From NCBI GenBank assembly GCA_000389735.1, contig APJY01000001.1:248001-312000 (forward strand): a stretch of DNA of 64,000 nt, written 5' to 3'. Origin of the DNA: Sulfolobales archaeon Acd1 (GTDB lineage: Archaea; Thermoproteota; Thermoprotei_A; Sulfolobales; Sulfolobaceae). Position 1 is the first letter of the stretch, and each line of letters opens with the position of its first letter. The notes under the pieces were generated by a model, which was not told the DNA's origin, ran no database searches, and saw only the letters and a program-made list of their open reading frames with translations. The translations under genes were made by a program, and so were the position numbers. Shown here in pieces: positions 1-7,651 of the stretch.

Positions 1-147
1 CGAGTAGAAGAGCTATTCCCCCTAGCGGTTAGAATAGTCAAAGACGGGAAGGAGAAGATCGAGCCATTAGGTTACAGCGTCGATGAGCTGATCGGCTTAA
101 TGGAAGAGCTCAAGAGACCCAGAATAGAGAAAATCAAGGCGCTTTGA
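1..147 (+). CDS. C-terminal 48 residues of an unidentified protein (truncated by window edge)
   Basis: An open frame enters the window at base 1 and stops with TGA at 145-147. The fragment is rich in Glu, Lys and Leu (it contains YSVDELIGLMEELKRP and ends KIKAL), with no membrane segment. A basic/acidic tail of this kind would fit the end of an anticodon-binding domain of a tRNA synthetase, possibly ThrRS, but this is only an impression. About 175 bases separate its stop from the next start, so it is probably the end of a transcription unit. Confidence 0.55.
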   Translation, partial: RVEELFPLAVRIVKDGKEKIEPLGYSVDELIGLMEELKRPRIEKIKAL

Positions 148-289
148 GCTCTATTTGTCAGTCTTTTACGAAGATCTCCCCATGAAATTAAAGTATTAAA
201 CAGAAATATTAAATTTATTCTATAATGTTATAAAAGAGAATCGTATAGACTTGGTCAAATTCAAAGCTTACCCGAAGTCCCTTATCAAG

Positions 290-296
290 TTATATT
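290..296 (+). promoter_or_regulatory. TATA-like box of the AAA ATPase gene
   Basis: TTATATT is centred about 29 nt before the GTG at 322, the spacing expected for a leaderless transcript in Sulfolobales. No Shine-Dalgarno-like sequence precedes the GTG. This supports the chosen start. Confidence 0.5.
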
Positions 297-321
297 CCCT
301 CGCCCGGTAATACATCTCTCA

Positions 322-2100
322 GTGGTAGCTAGCAACGTCTCATCTCAAGCTCCGCAAGCGGCTCCTGAGGTCACAGCCCTATCCGTCATGCTCACCCTCC
401 TTCCTTACCTACTCTGGATCGCCGCGTTCCTCTTCATGGTTTACATGGTTACCAGGATGCAGGTGGGTTTGGGAATAAACAGGAAACAGGACAGGAGGGT
501 CTACTTACCTCCTTCCGTATCATGGGATTCGGTCATCGACATGAACGAGGTGAAGAGCAGGCTCTTGGAGATAGCGGAGTGGGTGAAGGCGAGGAAGAAG
601 CCTTACGGGGTGATCCTTTTCGGGCCCCCGGGAACAGGGAAGACCCTCGTAGCTAAGGCCTTAGCCAACAAGTTGGGCTGGAAGTTCATGGAGCTTAGGG
701 CTAGGGACGTCATGAGCAAGTGGTATGGCGAAAGCGAGTTCCTTCTGGAGTCCTTCTTCGACCAGATACCCCTCGTGGCCCCAGTGGTTGTCTTAATAGA
801 CGAGATCGACGGCTTCGCCATGAGTAGGGAGGAAGGGGTTCACGAGGTCACTCACAGGTTGATTAACATAATGCTCTCGAGGCTTCAGGAGCTCCACGAC
901 TCGAACGTCCTCGCAATAATCATAGCTACCACTAACCTGCCCCAAGAGATAGACGAAGCCCTCCTGAGGCCCGGGAGGTTCGATGAGGTCATTTACGTCG
1001 GTCTCCCCAACGAGGACGCCAGGAAGGAGCTATGGAAAGCCTTGGCGGGGTCCGAGGTTGATTACGAGGCTTTAGCCAAGTCGAGCAATAGGCTCACCCC
1101 GGCCGACATAAAGGCAGTGGTCGAGGCCGTCAAGAACAAGGTTGAGCTGGGAGAAAGGAGGAAGCCCACCACCGAGGACTACATGAGGGAGCTTGAGTCT
1201 TACAAACCTTCCTTGAGCCTACAGACCCTATTGAAGTTCGAGGACATAGCCAAGAAGTACTCCAGACATAAGGTCAGCGAGAAACCATACCTGGTTAAGG
1301 AAGTCAAATGGGACGACCTAGGGGACTTGGAGGAAGTCAAGAGGGAGATAAGGGAAGCGATAGAGATGCCCATAAAGCACAGGGAAATAGCCAGGACCCT
1401 AGGGGTAAAGCCCGCCAAGGGGGTTCTCCTATACGGCCCTCCAGGAACGGGAAAAACCAGCCTGGCTAAGGCGTTAGCTTCGGAGCTGAACGCCTCGTTC
1501 ATAATACTGTCTCACGAGGAGCTTTCTAGGGTAGGACCGTTTGAGGCTCCGAAGGTTATATCCGAGAAGTTCGCCTTAGCTAGGGAGTACGCCCCTTCCA
1601 TAGTTTTCATAGACGAGATAGACTCGTGGACTAGGGTGAGGGAGGCCAACGAGTGGAGGAGCGCCCTTACCGAGCTCCTGGTTCAGATGGACGGGATTAG
1701 GGAACTCGAGGACGTGGTGGTAGTGGCTACTACCAACAGGCCTTGGGACCTAGACCCGGCGTTGCTTAGGCCCGGCAGGTTCGACAGGCTGATTTACGTG
1801 CCTCCTCCCGACGAGAACGGCAGGAAGGCCGTGTTGAAGGTTCTGATGCGAGGATTAGAATACGACGAGGAACTAATCGCTGAGGTGGCCAGAAAGACTA
1901 CCAACTTCACTCCCGCTGACCTGAAGGCTGTCGTTGACGAGGTCAGGAGGAGCATGATGAAGGAAGCCCTAGAAAAAGGGCAGATAAGGATTAGGGTAAC
2001 CATAGAGGACTTTGAGAAGGTCTTGCAGAAGTCCAAGCCGTCAGTCGATCCCTCAACGTTGGCCATGTATGAGGCCTGGAGGAGGAACCATCAGTCCTGA
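322..2100 (+). CDS. Membrane-anchored double-AAA ATPase (CDC48/VAT-like, no N domain)
   Basis: 592 residues. One hydrophobic segment lies at about residues 25-45 (LLPYLLWIAAFLFMVYMV) where CDC48/VAT carries its substrate-binding N domain. Two AAA modules follow. Both have Walker A GPPGTGKT (residues 101-108 and 372-379), Walker B ending in IDEID, and the RPGRFD arginine-finger segment. Both look catalytically intact. By family, such enzymes unfold or extract proteins using ATP; the anchor implies that this one works at the membrane, perhaps on membrane proteins (inference). It uses a leaderless GTG start with a TATA box 29 nt upstream. It is monocistronic, as the next gene is convergent. The missing N domain and the anchor separate it from the soluble Cdc48 homologue, which should be encoded elsewhere. 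Confidence 0.9.
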   Translation: MVASNVSSQAPQAAPEVTALSVMLTLLPYLLWIAAFLFMVYMVTRMQVGLGINRKQDRRVYLPPSVSWDSVIDMNEVKSRLLEIAEWVKARKKPYGVILFGPPGTGKTLVAKALANKLGWKFMELRARDVMSKWYGESEFLLESFFDQIPLVAPVVVLIDEIDGFAMSREEGVHEVTHRLINIMLSRLQELHDSNVLAIIIATTNLPQEIDEALLRPGRFDEVIYVGLPNEDARKELWKALAGSEVDYEALAKSSNRLTPADIKAVVEAVKNKVELGERRKPTTEDYMRELESYKPSLSLQTLLKFEDIAKKYSRHKVSEKPYLVKEVKWDDLGDLEEVKREIREAIEMPIKHREIARTLGVKPAKGVLLYGPPGTGKTSLAKALASELNASFIILSHEELSRVGPFEAPKVISEKFALAREYAPSIVFIDEIDSWTRVREANEWRSALTELLVQMDGIRELEDVVVVATTNRPWDLDPALLRPGRFDRLIYVPPPDENGRKAVLKVLMRGLEYDEELIAEVARKTTNFTPADLKAVVDEVRRSMMKEALEKGQIRIRVTIEDFEKVLQKSKPSVDPSTLAMYEAWRRNHQS

Positions 2101-2133
2101 ACCTTGGCTCGATCAACTTAATTTCAGAACTCC

Positions 2134-2697
2134 TCAGTAAATTAATTTGAACTGTCTGAACGCCTTGAAGAGTATGAAGCCCAGGATTCCCATCATAATG
2201 GCCATCATGACGAAGCCCGTTAACTGCTCCGATCCAGGCGTCCAGGGGGAGTAAGGGACGGGAGGGTTGGAATAGAACGGGTACGAAGCAAGAAGTGCCA
2301 CGGCTAAGGTAGAGTCTCCAATGAGCCAAAGGATCAAGAGCGCCAGCTTCTCAACGTACCTCATCGAATGAACGGACGCCCCTATCAGGAACCCCGCAAC
2401 GAAGACGGTTAGGGAGTCCGCCGCCCTGAATAGCAAGTCAACCGCGCTTAGGACGTAAAGGTCGGGGTAATGCCAGGCTATGAGGATCAATGAGCCTAAG
2501 TAAGCTAGGAAGCTTCTCCTCGCCCTGAAATAATAATAGCCGATGAGGCCCCCGCCGAAGGCCAGGGCGTAATGAGATACCATTAGGGGGGTTGGCGAGT
2601 CGATATATAACGCCTCAACGAACGGATTGACGACGGCAAGCACGAACGCTATGGAGGTTATCAGCGCCCGTTTGTTGCCTGGAAGTCTCTCTATCAC
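2134..2697 (-). CDS. Unknown multi-pass membrane protein
   Basis: 187 residues with about five or six hydrophobic segments (for example ALITSIAFVLAVVNPFVEAL near the N terminus and MMAIMMGILGFILFKAF near the C terminus) and short charged loops. I do not recognise the family. It is translated right after the FAH-family gene: its start overlaps that stop codon by 4 nt (ATGA), so the two are probably co-transcribed and coupled. No catalytic motif stands out. Its role may be linked to the FAH enzyme, but it could equally be an unrelated passenger. Confidence 0.75.
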   Translation of the reverse strand: MIERLPGNKRALITSIAFVLAVVNPFVEALYIDSPTPLMVSHYALAFGGGLIGYYYFRARRSFLAYLGSLILIAWHYPDLYVLSAVDLLFRAADSLTVFVAGFLIGASVHSMRYVEKLALLILWLIGDSTLAVALLASYPFYSNPPVPYSPWTPGSEQLTGFVMMAIMMGILGFILFKAFRQFKLIY

Positions 2698-3533
2698 TCC
2701 CTTCTTCTCACGTAGTTTCTTAATATTCCTATATCCGTTACTTCCACTTCTATCACGTCCCCGTGCCTAAGGTATTTCCTGCCGGTGAACTCCGCCACCC
2801 CTGCGGGCGTGCCAGTGGCTATCACGTCCCCAGGCCTCAGCGTTATCCCTTGGCTAGCGTAGTGTACAAGCTCCTCCATTGAGAATATCATATCGTCGGT
2901 AGTACCGTCCTGCACGACTTCCCCGTTCAGTCTCGTCGTTATTCTGAGGGGTAGTTTCACCTCGTCCTTCGGAACGACCCAGGGACCTATGGGTAGGCCC
3001 GTGTCCAGGTCCTTGCCCAAGACCCAGTTGAGGCCTAGTTGCGGTATTCCTGGGAATTGGTAGTCGCGGTAACTGACGTCGTTCAGCACGGTAAAGCCGA
3101 AGATGTAATCCCACGCCTTCTCCTTAGGTATGTACTTTCCCCTTTTACCCATTACAATACCGATCTCTCCCTCGTAGTCTACCCTCTCTAGCCCCCTTGG
3201 GAGCTCTATGAAGCCGTTGTGAGGGACTAGGGTATTGGGGGTCTTAACGAAGAAGTACGGATAGGGAGGCCTCTCGAAGCGTCCCTCGCTTGCATGGGAC
3301 CTGAAGTTAACGGCGGGCATGAGCACCTTCTCTGGGACCACTGGAACAAACAACTCCCTAACCTTCACTTCCCCCATCTCCAACCTCGACAGGATGTCGT
3401 AATTGCTGATCACGGCGTTAGGGTTGGCTAAAAGGCACTCGAGCCCTTCCCTAATAGGGGACAAGTAACGGCTTCCGTTAATGAAGACGGCCATCCTCTC
3501 GCCGTTCTCCAAGACGGCGTAAGCGACCTTCAC
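2694..3533 (-). CDS. Fumarylacetoacetate hydrolase (FAH) family protein
   Basis: 279 residues. The C-terminal two thirds is a typical FAH fold: metal ligands in DYEGEIGIVMGK, the LNDVSYRD loop with its acidic residue, GPWVVPKDE, and the signature TGTPAGV. Family members (2-oxo-3-deoxy sugar acid dehydratase, acylpyruvase, HpcE-type decarboxylase/isomerase) act on 2-oxo acid enols with a divalent metal. In Sulfolobales one member dehydrates 2-keto-3-deoxy-arabinonate, but the substrate cannot be read from this sequence. The start is a leaderless GTG at 3533. The short A/T tract at about 3553-3562 sits 20-25 nt from both this start and the divergent start at 3579, so it may serve both. A small membrane protein is coupled downstream. 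Confidence 0.88.
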   Translation of the reverse strand: MKVAYAVLENGERMAVFINGSRYLSPIREGLECLLANPNAVISNYDILSRLEMGEVKVRELFVPVVPEKVLMPAVNFRSHASEGRFERPPYPYFFVKTPNTLVPHNGFIELPRGLERVDYEGEIGIVMGKRGKYIPKEKAWDYIFGFTVLNDVSYRDYQFPGIPQLGLNWVLGKDLDTGLPIGPWVVPKDEVKLPLRITTRLNGEVVQDGTTDDMIFSMEELVHYASQGITLRPGDVIATGTPAGVAEFTGRKYLRHGDVIEVEVTDIGILRNYVRRRE

Positions 3534-3578
3534 GCGAAAACCTTTTGGCTAGGAATAAAAACGGATTCGTCGAACCTG

Positions 3579-4769
3579 ATGGACGCTTACGAGTTCGTGT
3601 ATTACGTGCTGAGGCACGCGGTTCCAGGCTCCACCGCGGGGTTCTCGACAGGTAGCGCTCAATTCATTCTGATGAAGGACGAGGTTGGGATGGCCAGGTT
3701 AGTCTACTGCCTGAACGACGAGGTGGAGGAGAGGAAGTTTCGGTTCAGCGAGGAAAACGTGAACAGGGTGGCCAACGAGATCGTGAACCTGATCGGCGAG
3801 GTCTCGGGTTTCGAGGCCAAGGAGGTTCAGCTACTCAAATCGGTCGACTTCTCGGGCTGCTTCAGAAAGGAGGAGAGGCCTAGACGTAAGGCTGAGCCTA
3901 AGGAAGAGCTGAACCAGATCCTACAAAGTCTCAAGCAGTTGCCGCAGGCGTATTCCTTCATCCCTCTCTTCTCCTTAGAGGGCAAGATCGTAGGTCTTGT
4001 GCCTGAGACCTTCGCGCTAGTCGAGGGGAATCATAGGGAGCCCGCTAGGGTGAGGAGGGAAGGCGCGTCCCCTTTAACCCTCGACGCCGACAGGTGGTTC
4101 AGGTACTCAGGGTACCTGAAGGCTGATAAGAAGTTCGGGAACCCCCTGCTCTCTTACGGTTCCGTCACGACGTTTTCGGCCCTACTGGTCGAGACAGCTC
4201 AGGACGGTCAGCAGGGCGAATGGAGGGGGAGGAGGATACCCAAGAAGACGGGGACGTTCTTCGTCTTCAACTCGAGGGGTAAGGCCCACACGGAGGAGCT
4301 AGAGTTCCTGGACTACTCCCCCTTACAGCCCAAGAGGCTATCCTACGGCCTCTTCGTTAAGGAAGGGGAGACGATCGTGAGGCTAGGGGGAGGAGTTGTG
4401 AGTAGCGTTGAGGCCTTAGCGGACTACGTGATCAGCTCCACGTTCGCGGTCTCTAATAACGGTGAACTCAGCGTAACTACGTTAAGGGAGCTCTCCGACT
4501 TCGTGATAAACATGATAGTTTCGAAGTACATGCCCTCTAAGAGCCTTAAGGACTTCATACTCGTTATATCGAACCCGATACAGTCAACCGCGGTTCTAGC
4601 CTTTGATGGCAGGGCGTTGAGGCTCTCCGACCCAGTGAGCTACTGGATCTGTCAGGTTCTGGAGGAGTGCGAAAGAGGAGAAGCAGGCACAGACGGCAAG
4701 AAGGAGGAGGTTAAGAGGGCGTTCAACCTCCTGTCGAAAAAGGGGATGTACAGGTCGGTCTTCCTTTAG
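3579..4769 (+). CDS. Unknown soluble protein, 396 aa
   Basis: I do not recognise this protein. It is hydrophilic without a signal peptide or membrane segment. A charged linker at about residues 105-120 (KEERPRRKAEPKEEL) divides an N-terminal part of about 105 residues from a larger C-terminal part of mixed strands and helices. The C-terminal part has a Gly-rich turn (RLGGGVV) and two Cys residues (ICQVLEEC). The start ATG is close behind an A/T tract shared with the divergent FAH gene. The gene appears monocistronic. Confidence 0.7.
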   Translation: MDAYEFVYYVLRHAVPGSTAGFSTGSAQFILMKDEVGMARLVYCLNDEVEERKFRFSEENVNRVANEIVNLIGEVSGFEAKEVQLLKSVDFSGCFRKEERPRRKAEPKEELNQILQSLKQLPQAYSFIPLFSLEGKIVGLVPETFALVEGNHREPARVRREGASPLTLDADRWFRYSGYLKADKKFGNPLLSYGSVTTFSALLVETAQDGQQGEWRGRRIPKKTGTFFVFNSRGKAHTEELEFLDYSPLQPKRLSYGLFVKEGETIVRLGGGVVSSVEALADYVISSTFAVSNNGELSVTTLRELSDFVINMIVSKYMPSKSLKDFILVISNPIQSTAVLAFDGRALRLSDPVSYWICQVLEECERGEAGTDGKKEEVKRAFNLLSKKGMYRSVFL

Positions 4770-4820
4770 TCGATCAAATAATTAAGGCTTATATTTTCAG
4801 GCTTGTACTTCTAAGCTGAA

Positions 4821-6857
4821 ATGACGCTGGTTGTCCAATGGTTTGCTATTTTGTATGACACCGTTATGATGGCCTTGAATTTCCTAATTTTTTGGCATCT
4901 CTTGAGGGCGGAATACGTCAGCAACAGGGCAGTGATGTTCTTCTCGTCCATAATCCTTTACATGGCGGCAGAAGGGTTCGCGCTCGGTTACATTATTTAC
5001 GAGGGAGGATCACCGTTAGCGGAGTTACCTGCCCTAGTCCTAGCTTCCGTTCCTCTCCTCGTCTCAGGAGTGATAAAGCCTCAGAACGTGAGGCTTCAAG
5101 GGTCCGTCAAGTACTCCCTGCTACTTGCCACGTCTTTGGTGGTGGACGAGGTTGGCATGGGGTATCTATACGCCAAAGCTTTCGGCGTTAGCCTCGGCAA
5201 CTGGCTGGTGGACTCGGTGAGTAACGTGGCTTTCGGCCTTATGATGCTGGCCGATGCCCTCTTCTTCCTGTTGGTCTCGAGGAGACGCGGGAAGCCGGAG
5301 TACGCCCTCTTCACGTTCGCTACCGCCATGGTTTTCCTGCCGAACGTGGTGTTCGTTTACGGCAAAATGATTATGCTGATTTTTTCTATACTAGCTTCCG
5401 TTATAATGGTCACAAACGTAGTCTTACTTTACCTAGTCCAGTTGAGCGGGTTCACGTTCAGGAGGCAGTTCCTCGCTATCTCGATGGCTCTCCTCAACTT
5501 CCTAATGATGTACGGGCTCAGCGACTTCGCCGTAACCGGTAGCCTCGTAGTCCTCTCCCTGACCTCGGCGATATCTATGGCCTGGTACCTTTTCGCTGAA
5601 GTGTGGGAGTCGAAGGATGTTAAAATAGAACCGAGGCCCGGTCTCACGTTCCTCTTCTTGGTTCTCGTTAATCTGGCGGAGCTCGCCATGGGGTTCGGAA
5701 TGACGGTCTTCGGATTCAGAACTTCGCTCGACCTGTTCATGCCGTCAAGTGCTGGCGGCGCAATGGGCCACATGCACGATGCGAGCGGGCAAATGGCTGT
5801 GTCCAGCACCATGTCTCAATCAGGTAACATGCCGAGCGGGACGACAAGCAGTATGAACATGGGTATGGGAGGTCATATGCCCATGATGAGAGTACAACCC
5901 TGGTCCTCTTGGGACCCGCTCTGGTGGCTCTTCCCGTTCGACATATACTCCATGATGACCATGATGAAGATAAGCGGTAACGCGTTAATCAACATGTTCT
6001 GGTCTTCCTTCATGCTCATAATGATGACCACTATGTCGCCGTACTATGTTATCATGATGGGCTCCGAAATGGCGTTTCTCGTATGGGAGAGGTACAGGAG
6101 GGCTAAGAACTTAGGTGTGAAGAGATGGACCCTGGTCATCCTCGTTTCAATACCCATATTCGTGGTGCTAGTACCTTACTACACTCCCTTCTACGTCTTC
6201 GGCATGTCTGGTATGATAATTCCGGTCGAAGTGATTCCCTACTTAATATCTTTAGCCGCTGTAGCAATCGCGGTCATTCTCCTGGGCAGGAGGGCTTACT
6301 GTAACGCGGTTTGCATGGCCGCCCATATGTGGACCAACGTCTGGTACGACCAGTTCAAGCCGAAGAGGCACTGGAGAGGTTGGGATTACCTCAGGTGGGC
6401 CTTCCTGGTTCCGGCCATCATAGTTCTCGCGCTGTACCCGCTTTACGGCCTTGGCCTACTCCAACCCCCCGCGGTGAAGCTACCGGGAGCGAAATCGTTC
6501 GCTAACTTCATCCTCGACTTTTACGGCATGTTCGTGCTGAACTACGTCTGGTGGTTCTTCTTCTTCCTGACCCCGATATTCGGCGCCTACTCTTGTGCCA
6601 GGCAGGGCTGGTGCGGCTTCGGTACATTAGCCGGCTTAGGCAACAAGGTCTTCTTCAAGGTTAAGGCTAACAGCGTGGAGACTTGTAAGGCCTGCCGAAG
6701 TGTGGAGTGCGAAGGAGCGTGTCCTGTGAAAATACCTATAAGGTCTGATGTGCTTTCGAAGGGCTATACGAACAGAATAGCGTGTGTGGGCTGCGGGGAT
6801 TGCGTGGAGGTGTGTCCTTACGGTAATCTGACCATCAGGTCTTTAATAGGCCGATGA
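4821..6857 (+). CDS. Membrane polyferredoxin with Met/His-rich loop (NapH/NosR-like C terminus)
   Basis: 678 residues. About eight N-terminal membrane segments are followed by an external or linker region (residues about 310-360) very rich in Met, His and Ser (GHMHDASGQMAV, MNMGMGGHMPMM), then further membrane segments. The C-terminal third has the NapH/NosR/RdxA look: YCNAVCMAAHMW, YSCARQGWCGFG, and two 4Fe-4S sites near the end, CKACRSVECEGACP (CX2CX4CX3CP, an irregular first cluster) and CVGCGDCVEVCP. By family it passes electrons between the quinone pool and an acceptor across the membrane. The Met/His loop suggests copper or another soft metal, as in copper-transport proteins (inference). 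A TATA-like box (CTTATATTTT, 4788-4797) lies 28 nt before the ATG. It is the only gene in its unit. Confidence 0.8.
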   Translation: MTLVVQWFAILYDTVMMALNFLIFWHLLRAEYVSNRAVMFFSSIILYMAAEGFALGYIIYEGGSPLAELPALVLASVPLLVSGVIKPQNVRLQGSVKYSLLLATSLVVDEVGMGYLYAKAFGVSLGNWLVDSVSNVAFGLMMLADALFFLLVSRRRGKPEYALFTFATAMVFLPNVVFVYGKMIMLIFSILASVIMVTNVVLLYLVQLSGFTFRRQFLAISMALLNFLMMYGLSDFAVTGSLVVLSLTSAISMAWYLFAEVWESKDVKIEPRPGLTFLFLVLVNLAELAMGFGMTVFGFRTSLDLFMPSSAGGAMGHMHDASGQMAVSSTMSQSGNMPSGTTSSMNMGMGGHMPMMRVQPWSSWDPLWWLFPFDIYSMMTMMKISGNALINMFWSSFMLIMMTTMSPYYVIMMGSEMAFLVWERYRRAKNLGVKRWTLVILVSIPIFVVLVPYYTPFYVFGMSGMIIPVEVIPYLISLAAVAIAVILLGRRAYCNAVCMAAHMWTNVWYDQFKPKRHWRGWDYLRWAFLVPAIIVLALYPLYGLGLLQPPAVKLPGAKSFANFILDFYGMFVLNYVWWFFFFLTPIFGAYSCARQGWCGFGTLAGLGNKVFFKVKANSVETCKACRSVECEGACPVKIPIRSDVLSKGYTNRIACVGCGDCVEVCPYGNLTIRSLIGR

Positions 6858-7209
6858 GATCAGGCGGGTAACCGCTAGGTCATCGGTCCCGCTCCCCGAA
6901 AATTCATCATTCAAATATTTCACCAAGTTTTCACTTTTTATAGTTTGGCTCGGAAGCGCTAGACCTTTTATCATGAAACAAGGCTAGCTGAGTTAGCTCA
7001 GCGTATCTAGAATCGGACATGTACACAATTGTTCTTGGTATTACGGCGTCCATGAACATTATTAATAATACAGTACCTTTATTGAGATGCGCTTGTTTGA
7101 CTTATGAGATTGCCTCTATCCCGAGAATTTTTTAGTGTGGCGAAAGAACATATTTTCTCTCCCACAGTACTAGTCAAGATTTAAATAATATGGTGATTAA
7201 AACGTATTT
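6858..7209. other. Intergenic region with a hairpin, no convincing gene
   Basis: This is a 352-base A/T-rich gap between the polyferredoxin and the small winged-helix gene. It holds a perfect inverted repeat GCTGAG-TTAG-CTCAGC at 6987-7002. It also holds the TATA-like tract TTTAAATAATA (7180-7190) of the next gene, 26 nt before its GTG. A 38-codon frame (7019-7135) is present, but its composition does not look like the neighbouring genes. Confidence 0.5.
6987..7002. repeat. Inverted repeat, 6-bp arms with 4-nt loop
   Basis: GCTGAG, loop TTAG, CTCAGC. The arms are perfectly complementary. It lies 130 nt past the polyferredoxin stop and about 180 nt before the wHTH promoter. It could be an operator, a structured 3' UTR element or part of a small RNA; it is not followed by a T run. 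Confidence 0.45.
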
Positions 7210-7548
7210 GTGAGCCAGGCCAAACTCAGGAGGAAGAAAAGAAGCAGGTATGAGATAATACACGACGTCTTGGATCAATGTCAGACCGGATCAAAGAAAA
7301 CCTGGGTAATGTACAGGGCCAATCTGTCTTACGATTTAACGACTAATTATCTCAATGAGCTCGAGAAGTTGGGCCTCGTGGAGAACAAAGAAGGTCTATA
7401 CTATATAACCGAAAAGGGGAAACAGCTGCTCGAGCTCCTCAAGGCCTGGAGGCAGAAGAAGGCCGAACTGGACGACGTAGCTAAGAAGATTAAGGAAATC
7501 CTCCCTGAAGAAGGAAGGAGAGAGAGGAAGGCCAAACAAGCGTCGTAG
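7210..7548 (+). CDS. Small winged-helix DNA-binding protein
   Basis: 112 residues. A basic N terminus (KLRRKKRSRYEII) precedes a winged helix that looks like the archaeal HTH_45-type fold: YEIIHDVLDQC, MYRANLSYDLTTNYLNELEKLGLVE as helices 2-3, and GLYYITEKGKQLLELL as the wing and helix 4. A C-terminal charged coiled coil runs at residues 75-110. Such proteins are usually dimeric repressors or chromatin-associated factors in Crenarchaeota. The start is a GTG 26 nt behind a TATA-like box (leaderless). The gene stands alone, so its targets are unknown. The hairpin upstream may be its own operator (inference). Confidence 0.85.
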   Translation: MSQAKLRRKKRSRYEIIHDVLDQCQTGSKKTWVMYRANLSYDLTTNYLNELEKLGLVENKEGLYYITEKGKQLLELLKAWRQKKAELDDVAKKIKEILPEEGRRERKAKQAS

Positions 7549-7587
7549 CGAGGGTTACTAGCTCACTAAGATCTTATGTCTGGGATT

Positions 7588-7620
7588 TTCAAAATAAAAA
7601 TAAATCCGTTTTTGTTTTTA
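7588..7620. terminator. Bidirectional T/A-rich terminator between convergent genes
   Basis: The plus strand reads CCGTTTTTGTTTTTA (7606-7620) after the winged-helix gene. The minus strand has a T-rich run from the A-rich block at 7589-7606, after the stop of the ABC permease at 7652. Pyrimidine runs of this type end transcription in Sulfolobales. Confidence 0.5.
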
Positions 7621-7651
7621 ACCCTTATACAGCCTGGTTTTTCCGAGATCA

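Noticed and set aside
1200-1502. Minus-strand frames inside the AAA ATPase and many similar ones
   Set aside because: They carry recurring nonsense such as VFPVPGGP, the reverse reading of the GPPGTGKT codons. They are typical shadows of Walker A motifs.
6984-7006. tRNA-like D-arm sequence (TTAGCTCAG)
   Set aside because: No acceptor stem, anticodon arm or T-loop can be built around it.
7019-7135. 38-codon frame in the gap before the winged-helix gene
   Set aside because: Its composition and codon use are unlike the neighbours, it has no ribosome site or clear promoter, and similar frames are expected by chance in A/T-rich sequence.
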